Below are positions 1 to 8,948 of a DNA stretch of 64,000 nucleotides, piece after piece. A model generated the notes under the pieces. That model saw only the letters and a program-made list of their open reading frames with translations. It made no database searches and was not told the DNA's origin. The DNA is from Leucobacter sp. OLIS6 (GTDB lineage: Bacteria > Actinomycetota > Actinomycetes > Actinomycetales > Microbacteriaceae). The DNA lies in the NCBI RefSeq assembly GCF_002752355.1, contig NZ_MRAV01000008.1, positions 248,001 through 312,000 of the forward strand, read 5' to 3'. Position numbers and translations under genes: made by a program. Within the stretch, counting starts at the first letter, position 1. The number at the start of each line of letters is the position of its first letter.

Positions 1-1
1 G

Positions 2-1063
2 CGCGCGGCCACCGCGGCCCTCCGCGGTCTGCCGCAGTGGACGCTGCCCACGGTCCTGCCGTGGAGCCCGGACTCGGCGCTCGTCGCCCAGCCGATCGCG
101 ACCGCCAGCAGTGCTGCCGAGGGCGCCGTCGTGCTGCGGGTCGACCAGGCTTCGGCGAAACGGGACGTGCTGTCCGGATGGATCCTCGTCGGTGTCGTCG
201 GTGCCGCGCTGCTCGTCGCGCTGCTGCTCGCCTCGAACCTCTGGACCCGCTGGGTGATCCGACCGGTGCTGGCGCTCGACGCCGCGACGCGGGCCGTCTC
301 GGAACACCGGGGCTTCGATGCGGCCGCGGTCACGGGCCCGCCGGAACTGCGTCGCCTCGCGGCCTCGTTCGAACGGATGGCGGGCGAGGTCGAGGACGCG
401 TTGGCGCAGCAGCGTGGGCTCGTCGCCGACGCCTCGCATCAGCTGCGCAACCCGCTCGCGGCGATCAGGCTCCGGGTCGATGGGCTGCCGCGCGACGATC
501 CGGAGTCGCGCTCCGAGGCCGAGGCGGTGGAGAACGACCTGGACCGGCTCGAGCGCACGGTCGACCGGATGCTCGTGCTCGCCGAAGCGGAGCATCGGGC
601 GAATTCGGAGCCGAGCCGTTCGCCGGTCCGGGTCCGCTGCACGGTCTCAGCCGCGTCGCTCGTCGATCCCTACCGCGCGGCCCTCGCCGGCTCCGGCATC
701 GACGTGCTCGCGAGCAGCGCCGAAGCCGAGCTGCCGTTCCGGCGCGGCGATCTCGAGGAGATCGTCGAGATCCTGGTCGACAACGCCCGCAAGTACGCGG
801 GGTCCGGAGCCCGGATTCGGGTGGAGGTGCGCGGGTCGCCCGCGGAGCTGGTCGTCGCCGACTCCGGCTCGGGCCTCGCCGAGGCGGAGCTGGCTCGCGT
901 CGGCACCCGGTTCTGGCGCTCCGAGATCCACCGCGCGCTGCCGGGCACGGGCCTCGGGTACGCCATCGTCGAGCAGTTGGCCCGGTCCAACGGAGCGGGC
1001 GTCGAGGTCTCCCGGGCTCCGGAGGGCGGACTGCTCACCCGCGTGCGGATGGGCGACGCATGA
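2..1063 (+). CDS. Sensor histidine kinase, 5' end outside the window
   Basis: Membrane sensor kinase of a two-component system. The reading frame is open from base 2, so the start lies upstream. Visible in order: the end of an extracytoplasmic segment, one membrane helix (about nt 170-235), a HAMP-like linker, an H-box with the phospho-accepting His at nt 437-439 (ASHQLRNPL), an N-box (NARKYAG), and G-boxes (DSGSGLA and GTGLGYAI) of a HATPase_c domain. The His is followed by Asn rather than Glu, which is unusual for the H-box. The stop overlaps the start of the downstream TAXI lipoprotein gene (ATGA), so the two are translationally coupled. The response regulator is presumably upstream. Kinase identity is firm; the stimulus is unknown. 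Confidence 0.93.
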   Translation, partial: RAATAALRGLPQWTLPTVLPWSPDSALVAQPIATASSAAEGAVVLRVDQASAKRDVLSGWILVGVVGAALLVALLLASNLWTRWVIRPVLALDAATRAVSEHRGFDAAAVTGPPELRRLAASFERMAGEVEDALAQQRGLVADASHQLRNPLAAIRLRVDGLPRDDPESRSEAEAVENDLDRLERTVDRMLVLAEAEHRANSEPSRSPVRVRCTVSAASLVDPYRAALAGSGIDVLASSAEAELPFRRGDLEEIVEILVDNARKYAGSGARIRVEVRGSPAELVVADSGSGLAEAELARVGTRFWRSEIHRALPGTGLGYAIVEQLARSNGAGVEVSRAPEGGLLTRVRMGDA

Positions 1064-1998
1064 CCGCCGTGTCGAGACGCGCTGCACTGCTCGGGCTCGC
1101 GGCCGGTCTCGCGCTCCCGCTGGTGGCCTGCGCGAACCCGTCGTCCGGGGCGCGGGTACGGATGGCCTGCGGAGAGCCCGGAGGGCTCTACCTGCAGTTC
1201 GGGGAACTGCTGCGCGACGTGCTCGAGCGGCGCGGGATCGCGCTGGACGTCCTCGCGAGCAACGGCAGCGCCGACAACCTGGCCCTGCTCAGGCGAGGGG
1301 ACGCCGACCTCGCGCTCGCGCTCGCCGATTCCGCCGAGCAGCAGGGTGCGGGACTCACCGCCATCGGTCAGGTCTACCAGAACTATCTGCAGTGCGTCGT
1401 GCGCGCCGACGGAGGCGCGCGTCGGATCACCGACCTCGCCGATCTCGCGGGTCGACGGGTCTCCATCGGTGCCCCCGGCTCCGGCAGCTCGCTCACGACC
1501 CGCCGCGTGCTCCGCGCCGCGGGGCTGCTCGACGGCCCCGAACCGCCCGAGCTCGGTCAGCACCCGCTGGAGGATGCGCTGCGCGCGCTCGAAACGGGCA
1601 GGATCGATGCCTTCTTCTGGTCTGGCGGGATCCCGACCCCGAAGATCGCCGAGCTCGGTGCACGAACGCCGCTCGCCCTCGTCGACCTCGCTCCGGCGCT
1701 GGCACGGCTCTCGTCCGGCGATCCGGACCAGTACCTCCCGGCCCGGGTGCCCGCGGGCGTCTACGGGATCCCGGTTCCGACCTCGACCATCGGGATCCCC
1801 AACCTCCTGCTCGCGCGGCCCGAACTCGCCGACGCGACGGCGCAGGGCGTCGTCGACGCCCTGATCGACGACGCGCCGTCGCTCGTCCCCGCGGGCAGCG
1901 TCGGGGTGCAGTTCCTCACCGGTGCGAGCCTCATCGACACCGGGACCCTGCCGCTCCACCCGGCGGCGAAGCGCCGCTACCGCGAACGCGCGGGCTGA
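1060..1998 (+). CDS. TAXI family TRAP-type solute-binding lipoprotein
   Basis: 312-residue secreted lipoprotein of the TAXI family, normally the binding subunit of a TRAP transporter. The N-terminus has a signal with a lipobox (LVAC, lipidated Cys24). The mature part shows family hallmarks: CGEPGGLYLQFGE near the start, an SNGSADNLALLRRGDADLA stretch, and IGAPGSGS followed by an ALETGRIDAFFWSGG segment. ATG 1060 overlaps the kinase stop codon. No DctQ or DctM membrane subunits follow; guaB1 is next, so this looks like an orphan binding protein. Coupling to a sensor kinase suggests it presents a ligand to the kinase instead of feeding a transporter, which is inference. The ligand cannot be read from sequence. 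Confidence 0.88.
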   Translation: MTAVSRRAALLGLAAGLALPLVACANPSSGARVRMACGEPGGLYLQFGELLRDVLERRGIALDVLASNGSADNLALLRRGDADLALALADSAEQQGAGLTAIGQVYQNYLQCVVRADGGARRITDLADLAGRRVSIGAPGSGSSLTTRRVLRAAGLLDGPEPPELGQHPLEDALRALETGRIDAFFWSGGIPTPKIAELGARTPLALVDLAPALARLSSGDPDQYLPARVPAGVYGIPVPTSTIGIPNLLLARPELADATAQGVVDALIDDAPSLVPAGSVGVQFLTGASLIDTGTLPLHPAAKRRYRERAG

Positions 1999-2046
1999 TC
2001 CGGATTCCCACCGACGCCCCGGGGTCCGGCGGGGTAGCGTGGAGCC

Positions 2047-3558
2047 ATGCAGATCTCCGGCCAGCCGACGGGCGACCTCACCTACTCCGACGTCTTCCTC
2101 ATTCCCCGTCGCTCCGCGGTGGGGTCCCGCTTCGCCGTCGACCTGGCGCCGGGTGACGGCACCCCGGCGACGATCCCGCTCGTCGCCGCCAACATGAACT
2201 CCGTCTCGGGCCCGCGCCTCGCGGCGACCCTCGCCCGCCGGGGCGGCCTCGCGGTGCTCCCGCAGGATCCGCCGCTGCCCGTCGTCGAAGAGGCAATCCG
2301 CTGGGTCAAGGAGCGCCCCGCCTCCTGCGACGCCCCGATCGTCGCCGGCGCCGGCGACACCGCGGCCGACGCGCTGCGTCGCGTGCCGCCGAGCGAGCAG
2401 CACGGCCTGGTCGTCGTCCGCGGCGATGCCGGGCGCTACGCCGACGGCACCGCGGGCGCGAGCGGTGCATCGGCCGTCGGGATCCCCGTCGCCGAGGTGC
2501 TCGGCGTCCTCCCCGCGCACCGCCTCGCCAGCGTCCCCGAGGACGCCCGACTCGGCGACCTCGTACGCGGCGAGCTCCCCAGCATCCCGGTCGCCGACCT
2601 CGGCGAGGGCCGCGCGGCGTTCGATGCCGTGCTCGCGGCCGAGGAGGCGCTCGGCGCGCCGATCCTCTGCGTGCTCGACGGCGACCGCGTCGTCGGCACG
2701 ATCACCTCGCGCAGCGCACTGCGCAACGCGCTCTACGCTCCTGCCGTCGACCACGACGGACGCCTCGCCGTCGCCGCGGCCGTCGGTATCAACGGCGACG
2801 TCGCGGGCAAGGCCTCGGCGCTCGCCGCGGCCGGTGCCGACGTGCTCGTCGTCGACACCGCTCACGGGCATCAGGAGGGCATGATCCGCGCGCTGCGCAC
2901 CATCGCCGACCTCGACCTCGGACTCCCCGTCGCAGCGGGCAACATCGTCACCGCCGACGGCGTGCACGACCTCGTGAACGCCGGCGCCACGATCCTCAAG
3001 GTCGGCGTCGGCCCCGGTGCCATGTGCACGACCCGCATGATGACCGCAGTCGGACGCCCGCAGTTCTCGGCCGTGCTCGAGACCGCCGAGGCCGCGAGCG
3101 AGCTCGGTGCGCACGTCTGGGCCGACGGCGGCGTCCGCTACCCGCGCGACGTCGCGCTCGCGCTCGCCGCAGGCGCCGCGTCGATCATGATCGGCTCGTG
3201 GTTCGCGGGCACGATCGAAGCGCCGGGAGAGCTGGTCGCCGACCCGAGCGGACGCCTCTACAAGGAATCCTGGGGCATGGCCTCGACCAAGGCGGTGCAG
3301 GCGCGCTTCGGCGGTCTCGACCCCTACGAGCGCGCCCGCAAGGAGCTGTTCGCCGAGGGCATCTCGTCGTCCAAGATCTACCTCGACCCGCAGCGTCCGA
3401 GCGTCGAGGACCTGGTCGACATGATCACCTCGGGCGTCCGATCGTCGTTCACCTACGCGGGCGCGGGCAGCGTCGCGGAGTTCCACGAGCGCGCGCACGT
3501 GGGCCTGCAGTCGGCCGCGGGGTACGAGGAGGGCAAGGCGCTTCCGGTCTCGTGGTGA
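2047..3558 (+). CDS. guaB1: GuaB1 family IMP dehydrogenase-related protein (probable GMP reductase)
   Basis: 503-residue TIM-barrel enzyme of the IMPDH/GMP reductase family with a CBS pair inserted at about residues 95-230. The catalytic loop is visible: GVGPGAMCTTRMM, with the nucleophile Cys at residue 327. The FMN/NAD-side motif VVDTAHGHQ and the glycine-rich phosphate loop WADGGVRYPRD are also present. Actinobacterial GuaB1 is a paralogue of true IMPDH (GuaB2), and mycobacterial GuaB1 has been reported to act as a GMP reductase, converting GMP back to IMP for purine salvage. That assignment is by family. TAGCGT lies exactly six bases before the ATG and no Shine-Dalgarno is seen, so the transcript is probably leaderless. 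Confidence 0.92.
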   Translation: MQISGQPTGDLTYSDVFLIPRRSAVGSRFAVDLAPGDGTPATIPLVAANMNSVSGPRLAATLARRGGLAVLPQDPPLPVVEEAIRWVKERPASCDAPIVAGAGDTAADALRRVPPSEQHGLVVVRGDAGRYADGTAGASGASAVGIPVAEVLGVLPAHRLASVPEDARLGDLVRGELPSIPVADLGEGRAAFDAVLAAEEALGAPILCVLDGDRVVGTITSRSALRNALYAPAVDHDGRLAVAAAVGINGDVAGKASALAAAGADVLVVDTAHGHQEGMIRALRTIADLDLGLPVAAGNIVTADGVHDLVNAGATILKVGVGPGAMCTTRMMTAVGRPQFSAVLETAEAASELGAHVWADGGVRYPRDVALALAAGAASIMIGSWFAGTIEAPGELVADPSGRLYKESWGMASTKAVQARFGGLDPYERARKELFAEGISSSKIYLDPQRPSVEDLVDMITSGVRSSFTYAGAGSVAEFHERAHVGLQSAAGYEEGKALPVSW

Positions 3559-3590
3559 GCGCCGTCCTCGCGGCATGACACGATGGGGGT

Positions 3591-6173
3591 ATGACTTCCG
3601 AACTCCGTTCCGCGAGCGCGTCGGCGAATCTCGGTCGCACCGAGACCGCCGAGCGCGCCGCGGTGATCGACCTGCACCGGATCCGCGTCGAGCTCGATGT
3701 CACGGCCGCGCCGGACCCCGCCGTCGCCGTGTTCCCGACCGTCACCACCCTCGAGTTCGACGCGCGCACCGACGCCACCTGGATCGACTTCATCGGCGAT
3801 TCGGTGGGCCGGGTCGAGGTGAACGGCGACGAGCAGCCGGTCCGCTACGACGGAGCCCGCATCCGCATCGACGGCCTCGGCGGTACCGCCGAAGCTGCCG
3901 CCGCCGCGGTGGTGCGCGTCGAAGCGCTCGGCGTCTACAGCCGCAGCGGCGAGGGCCTGCACCGCTACGTCGACCCGGCCGACGGCGAGACCTATCTCTA
4001 CACCCAGTACGAGCCGGCGGACGCCCGCCGGGTGATGGCCTGCTTCGAGCAGCCCGATCTGAAGGCCGAGATCGCGTTCTCGGTGCGAGCACCCGAGGCC
4101 TGGACCGTGCTCTCGAACACGGTCCCGACAGGGGAGCGGGTGGCCGACGCCCCGGTCGAGTTCGCGCCGACGAAGCCGATCTCGAGCTACATCACGGCCG
4201 TCGCCGCCGGGCCGTACTTCGGCGTCCGCGATTCCTGGACCAAGGGCGACGGCTCCCTCGAGATCCCGCTCGGCGTCTACTGCCGAGCCTCGCTCGCCGA
4301 GCACCTCGACGCCGACGAGATCCTCGAGGTCACGAAGCAGGGCCTCGACTTCTTCCACGAGCGCTTCGGCTTCGACTACCCGTGGGGCGTCTACGACCAG
4401 ATCTTCGTGCCCGAGTACAACCTCGGCGCGATGGAGAACCCGGGACTCGTGACCTTCACCGAGTCCTACGTGTTCCGCGGCGCCGCGACCGAGTCGCAGC
4501 GCGAAGGCCGTGCGAACACGATCCTGCACGAGATGGCGCACATGTGGTTCGGCGATCTCGTGACGATGCGCTGGTGGGACGACCTGTGGCTCAAGGAGTC
4601 GTTCGCCGACTTCATGGGCGCGTTCGCCGCGTCGCGCGCCACGCGCTTCACCGACGCGTTCGTGACCTTCGCGAACCGCCGCAAGGCGTGGGCCGTCGAG
4701 CAGGATCAGATGCCGACCACGCACCCCATCGTCGCCGATATCCCCGATCTGGAGGCCGCGAAGCTGAACTTCGACGGCATCACCTACGCCAAGGGCGCGG
4801 CGGTGCTGAAGCAGCTCGTGGCCTTCGTGGGGGAGGACGCCTTCTTCGCCGGGGCCCGCCGCTACTTCGCGGATCACGCCTACGGCAACACCGAACTGAA
4901 CGACCTGCTCGTCGCGCTCGAAGAGGCCTCCGGCCGCGACCTCCGCGCCTGGTCGGCCGCCTGGCTCGAGACCACCGGTCTGTCGACGCTCGAGCTGGAT
5001 CGCGGATCCGATGCGGCGGAGGAGCCGGGCGCGCGGATCCTGATGAGCGACCCGCGCCCGCACCGCATCGCGGTCGGCGGCTACGCGCTCGCCCCGAACT
5101 CGGGCGCCATGATCCGCCGCGAGCGCGTCGAGCTCGACCTGGTCGATGCCGAGACCCCGCTGCCGGTCGACCCGAAGCTGCTCCGGGCGTACGACCTCTG
5201 GATCCTGAACGACGAGGACCTGAGCTACGCGAAGGTCCGCCTCGACGCACCCGCGCGCGCGGCGGTCACCGGCCACCTCTCGGCCATCGACGACCCGCTC
5301 GCGCGCGGTCTCGTCTGGGCGGCGCTCTGGAACGCGACGCGGGACGGCGAGCTGCCGGCCCGCGAGTTCCTCGCCGTCGTGGCGAAGCACGCGGGCGCCG
5401 AGCGCAATGTCGGGTTGCTCGAGACGGTGCTCGGCAACGCCGCGCTCGCCGTGCGCAGCTACGTGCGCGCCGAGCATCGGGTCGACGCCCAGTGGGCGCA
5501 GCTGGAGCTCGCGCTGCAGCAGCTCGACGCGGCCGAGCACGGCAGCGGATCCCAGCTCGCCTGGGCTCGGGCGTTCGCCGCGGCCGCCGAGCGCGACGGT
5601 TCGGAGTTCGAGCGGGTCGCCGACATCATGCGCGGGGACGAGGACGCGGTGCCGCTCGGTCTCGCGCTCGACGCCGATCTGCGGTGGCGGCTGCTCACCG
5701 CGCTCGTCGCGACGGGCCACGCGGGGGAGTCCGAGATCGCGACCCAGCTGGCGAGCGACGACACGGGCAGCGGTCGCGCCTGGGCGGTGCGGGCCCGGGC
5801 CTCCGTGTCCGACGCCGAGGTGCGCCTCGCGGCGTGGGAGCGCGCCTGGAACGACCTGGAGCTCAGCAACGAGCACCTCGACGCGACCATCGCGGGCGCC
5901 CGGGCCGGCGGCCGCGACGAACTGCTCGGCGAGCTGCCGTCCGACCCCGAGAACGGCTACTTCGCGCGGATCCTGCCCGCCTGGGAGACCCGCAGCATCG
6001 AGATCGCGAAGCGGCTCGTGCTGGGACTGTTCCCGGAAGCCCCGAACACGGACGCGGTCGACGCCTGGCTCGACGCCAACGCGGATGCGCCCGGCTCGCT
6101 GCGCCGGCTCGTGATCGAGCAGCGCGACCGCCTGGCCCGCCGCATCCGCGTGCGCGCCGCCCAGTCGGCGTGA
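3591..6173 (+). CDS. pepN: Aminopeptidase N (M1 zinc metallopeptidase)
   Basis: 860-residue cytosolic M1 aminopeptidase that removes N-terminal residues from peptides during protein turnover. The substrate-recognition motif GAMENPG is at residues 279-285 and the zinc site HEMAH is at 313-317, with the third ligand Glu in LKESFAD about 20 residues later. An ERAP1_C-like helical domain fills the C-terminus. Length matches the actinobacterial family (about 850). ATG 3591 is the first plausible start. CACGAT lies six bases upstream and there is no Shine-Dalgarno, again suggesting a leaderless message. It is 32 bases after guaB1 but is probably its own transcription unit. Confidence 0.95.
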   Translation: MTSELRSASASANLGRTETAERAAVIDLHRIRVELDVTAAPDPAVAVFPTVTTLEFDARTDATWIDFIGDSVGRVEVNGDEQPVRYDGARIRIDGLGGTAEAAAAAVVRVEALGVYSRSGEGLHRYVDPADGETYLYTQYEPADARRVMACFEQPDLKAEIAFSVRAPEAWTVLSNTVPTGERVADAPVEFAPTKPISSYITAVAAGPYFGVRDSWTKGDGSLEIPLGVYCRASLAEHLDADEILEVTKQGLDFFHERFGFDYPWGVYDQIFVPEYNLGAMENPGLVTFTESYVFRGAATESQREGRANTILHEMAHMWFGDLVTMRWWDDLWLKESFADFMGAFAASRATRFTDAFVTFANRRKAWAVEQDQMPTTHPIVADIPDLEAAKLNFDGITYAKGAAVLKQLVAFVGEDAFFAGARRYFADHAYGNTELNDLLVALEEASGRDLRAWSAAWLETTGLSTLELDRGSDAAEEPGARILMSDPRPHRIAVGGYALAPNSGAMIRRERVELDLVDAETPLPVDPKLLRAYDLWILNDEDLSYAKVRLDAPARAAVTGHLSAIDDPLARGLVWAALWNATRDGELPAREFLAVVAKHAGAERNVGLLETVLGNAALAVRSYVRAEHRVDAQWAQLELALQQLDAAEHGSGSQLAWARAFAAAAERDGSEFERVADIMRGDEDAVPLGLALDADLRWRLLTALVATGHAGESEIATQLASDDTGSGRAWAVRARASVSDAEVRLAAWERAWNDLELSNEHLDATIAGARAGGRDELLGELPSDPENGYFARILPAWETRSIEIAKRLVLGLFPEAPNTDAVDAWLDANADAPGSLRRLVIEQRDRLARRIRVRAAQSA

Positions 6174-6239
6174 CCTCGGCCGACCGTCTGGAACAATAGA
6201 AGGCGATCCCCAGTCGGGGACCCGAAGCAAGGAGCGAAC

Positions 6240-7667
6240 GTGCAGTTCATTTCGACCCGCGGCGGCCTCGAGCCGTCGGAGTTCAGCGCGATCCTGCTCG
6301 AGGGCCTCGCGCCCGACGGCGGCCTCGTCGTGCCGGCGGAGCTGCCGCGCGTCGACGCCGCGACGCTCGAGTCGTGGCGGAACCTCGACTACGCAGGCCT
6401 CGCGACCGAGGTGATCTCGCGCTTCGCGACCGACATCCCGCGCGACGACCTCGCGGCCATGTGCCGTGCGGCCTACTCGGCCGAGAACTTCCCGACCGAG
6501 GGCGTCGTCCCGCTCACCGAGCTCGACGGCGGCGTCACGCTCGTCGGCCTGTCCGAGGGACCGACCTTCGCGTTCAAGGACATGGCGATGCAGTTCCTCG
6601 GCCAGTCGCTCGAGTACGTGCTCGCGCGCACCGGCCGGTCGCTCAACGTGCTCGGTGCGACCTCGGGCGACACGGGCTCGGCGGCCGAGTACGCGCTGCG
6701 CGGCAAGGACCGCGTCGCGGTCTTCATGCTGTCGCCGCAGGGGCGCATGAGCGCGTTCCAGCGCGCGCAGATGTACTCGCTGACCGACGACAACATCCAC
6801 AACATCGCGGTGGAGGGCGTCTTCGACGACTGCCAGAATCTCGTCAAGGAGCTCTCGGGCGACCTCGCGTTCAAGCAGCAGCACCAGCTCGGCACGGTCA
6901 ACTCCATCAACCTCGGCCGTATCACGGCCCAGACCGTCTACTACGTGTGGTCGTGGCTGCGCGCGAGCGACGCGGTCGCTCCCGAGCAGCGCGCCGGCTT
7001 CGAGGTCTCGGTCACGGTGCCGTCGGGCAACTTCGGCAACATCCTCTCGGGCTGGTACGCGAAGCAGCTCGGTGTGCCGCTGCGCCGCCTCGTACTCGCC
7101 GCGAACGAGAACAACGTGCTCGACGACTTCTTCCGGACCGGCGTCTACCGTCCTCGCAGCGCGGCGAACACGCACGCGACCTCGAGCCCGTCGATGGACA
7201 TCTCGAAGGCGTCGAACCTCGAGCGCTTCATCTTCGAGCTCGTCGGGCGCGACGCCGACCGCCTGCGCGGGCTCTGGGCCGAGCTGTCCGAGCGCGGCGA
7301 GTTCGACCTCTCGCACGAGCAGGCCCGATTCGCCGACGAGTTCGGCTTCGCGAGCGGCACGAGCACGCACGCCGACCGGGTCGCGACGATCCGCGCCGTG
7401 CACGACGCGACCGGCATCACCATCGATCCGCACACCGCCGACGGTGTGAAGGTGGCGCGCGAGCACCAGGAGGCCGGCGTGCCGATGCTCGTGCTCGAGA
7501 CCGCGAAGCCCGCGAAGTTCCCCGAGATCGTGGTCGAAGCGATCGGCGCGGCGGCACCGCTGCCCGACGACCTCGCGGCGATGCTCGAACTGCCGCAGCA
7601 CGTCACCGAGATGGCCGACGACGCCGAGGCGCTGCGCGCCTTCATCGCGGAGCGCGCCACCGCCTGA
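6240..7667 (+). CDS. thrC: Threonine synthase
   Basis: 475-residue PLP enzyme converting O-phospho-L-homoserine to threonine, the last step of threonine biosynthesis. The Schiff-base lysine is Lys113 in GPTFAFKDMAMQFLG; the PLP phosphate region GATSGDTGSAAEYAL and PSGNFGNILSG are clear. This is the longer bacterial type whose N-terminus (STRGG) precedes the PLP fold. The start is GTG at 6240, with AAGGAG six bases upstream. A CCCC-agt-CGGGG mini-hairpin sits in the leader just before the ribosome site. No other threonine genes are nearby. Confidence 0.96.
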   Translation: MQFISTRGGLEPSEFSAILLEGLAPDGGLVVPAELPRVDAATLESWRNLDYAGLATEVISRFATDIPRDDLAAMCRAAYSAENFPTEGVVPLTELDGGVTLVGLSEGPTFAFKDMAMQFLGQSLEYVLARTGRSLNVLGATSGDTGSAAEYALRGKDRVAVFMLSPQGRMSAFQRAQMYSLTDDNIHNIAVEGVFDDCQNLVKELSGDLAFKQQHQLGTVNSINLGRITAQTVYYVWSWLRASDAVAPEQRAGFEVSVTVPSGNFGNILSGWYAKQLGVPLRRLVLAANENNVLDDFFRTGVYRPRSAANTHATSSPSMDISKASNLERFIFELVGRDADRLRGLWAELSERGEFDLSHEQARFADEFGFASGTSTHADRVATIRAVHDATGITIDPHTADGVKVAREHQEAGVPMLVLETAKPAKFPEIVVEAIGAAAPLPDDLAAMLELPQHVTEMADDAEALRAFIAERATA

Positions 7668-7766
7668 TCCGCGACCGATCCGCGGCGGCCGGGCGAGGCG
7701 CCGCCGCGGTGTCGGCGGTGCCGCCTACGCTGGGGGACCACAGGTCCACCGACGAAGGGCAAGGTG

Positions 7767-8948
7767 ATGTTCGGCCGCCGTGAACGACGGGAACTCGAGG
7801 GGCGCATCGCCGACCTCGAATCGAGGCTGCCGGAGCCCGAGGCATCGGGGCGGCCATCGCGGAGCGGTGCTGCGGCCGCAGCGCGGGCCGCCTGGGGCGA
7901 CGGCTTCGGTCTGCTCGCCACGCGTGCGCTGCAGATCATCATCGTGCTCGTGCTCACCGCCGGGGTCGTGCTCGGCCTGCGCGTGCTCAGCACGGTCGTG
8001 ATCCCGATCCTGCTCGCGCTCATCTTCGCGAGCACCTTCGCGCCCGTGATGCGCTGGCTGCGGGGACGAAATCTGCCGCCCGCGCTCGCGACCGTCATCG
8101 TGCTGCTCGGCATCGTCCTGATCCTCACCGGGATCGGCTGGATGATCACCTGGGCGGTCATCGACCAGTGGGACGACCTCTCGGACCAGGCCATCGAGGG
8201 TTACGCCCAGGCCGCGGCCTGGGTGCAGACCCTGCCGTTCGCCCCCAGCTCCGAGCAGCTGCTCGAGTGGCGCGACGCGCTCGTGCACTTCGCGACCAGC
8301 GCCGAGTTCGGTTCGGGCGCGCTCGCGGGTGTGGGCGCTGTCGCGAGCTTCGTGACGGGGCTCATCCTCATGGTCGTCGTGCTGTTCTTCTTCCTCAAGG
8401 ACGGCGCGGTCATCTGGCGCTTCCTGCTGCGCCCCTTCCGCGGCGAGGCGCTCGCGCGCGCCGAGCGCATCGGCGACAAGGCCGTCGTGACCCTCGGCTC
8501 CTACGTCCGCGGCACGGCGGCGGTGGCCGCGGTCGATGCCATCGGCATCGGCATCGGCCTCGTGATCCTGCACGTCCCGCTCGCGCTGCCGCTCGCGGTG
8601 CTCACCTTCCTGCTGTCGTTCATCCCGTTCATCGGGGCGACGCTCGGCGGTACCCTGGCGGCGCTCGTCGCCCTCGTGGCGAACGGTCCGATCTCGGCCG
8701 TGATCGTCGTCGGCGTGGTGGTGCTCGTGAACCAGCTCGAGGGGAACCTGCTGCAGCCCGTGCTCATGGGCCGCACGCTGAAGCTGCACGCGCTCGTGAT
8801 CCTGCTCGCGCTGACCATCGGAACGGTGCTGAGCGGGGTGCTCGGCGCGGTGCTCGCGGTGCCGATCGCGGCGGTCGCCTGGGGCATCATCCAGGTGTGG
8901 GACGGCCCGTCCCTCCCGGCGCGCTGGGCGCGGCCGAACACCGAGTGA
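7767..8948 (+). CDS. AI-2E family transporter (TqsA/PerM-like permease)
   Basis: 393-residue polytopic membrane protein of the AI-2E transporter family (PF01594). About eight hydrophobic segments are visible, including the paired N-terminal helices, a large loop with WVQTLPFAPSS, and the conserved end FIPFIGATLGG followed by NQLEGNLLQPVLMGR. Substrates vary widely in this family, so no substrate is assigned. ATG 7767 has AAGGG seven bases upstream; a GTG one codon earlier is possible. The last 77 bases of the gene are perfectly repeated 823 bases downstream (9688-9764), so the present 3' end may have been supplied or displaced by the insert that follows. Confidence 0.88.
   Translation: MFGRRERRELEGRIADLESRLPEPEASGRPSRSGAAAAARAAWGDGFGLLATRALQIIIVLVLTAGVVLGLRVLSTVVIPILLALIFASTFAPVMRWLRGRNLPPALATVIVLLGIVLILTGIGWMITWAVIDQWDDLSDQAIEGYAQAAAWVQTLPFAPSSEQLLEWRDALVHFATSAEFGSGALAGVGAVASFVTGLILMVVVLFFFLKDGAVIWRFLLRPFRGEALARAERIGDKAVVTLGSYVRGTAAVAAVDAIGIGIGLVILHVPLALPLAVLTFLLSFIPFIGATLGGTLAALVALVANGPISAVIVVGVVVLVNQLEGNLLQPVLMGRTLKLHALVILLALTIGTVLSGVLGAVLAVPIAAVAWGIIQVWDGPSLPARWARPNTE
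8865..8941. repeat. 77-bp direct repeat, left copy (inside the 3' end of the permease gene)
   Basis: This stretch is identical over all 77 bases to 9688-9764. It encodes the permease C-terminus from IAAVAWG to WARPNT. Identity stops sharply on both sides: the preceding four bases are gccg here and cttc at the other copy, and the following bases are cgag here and gcgc there. A 3'-end duplication flanking foreign DNA is typical of the attL/attR ends of site-specifically integrated elements. A 77-base core is long for this but possible. Confidence 0.95.

Noticed and set aside
670-3576. Very long antisense open frames opposite the histidine kinase, TAXI and guaB1 genes
   Set aside because: High G+C suppresses stop codons on the opposite strand. 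The translation is Arg/Glu/Asp/Gly-rich without domains, and the sense strand carries well-recognised proteins.
3453-7601. A 1382-residue antisense frame opposite pepN and thrC
   Set aside because: Same composition effect; pepN and thrC are certain on the plus strand.
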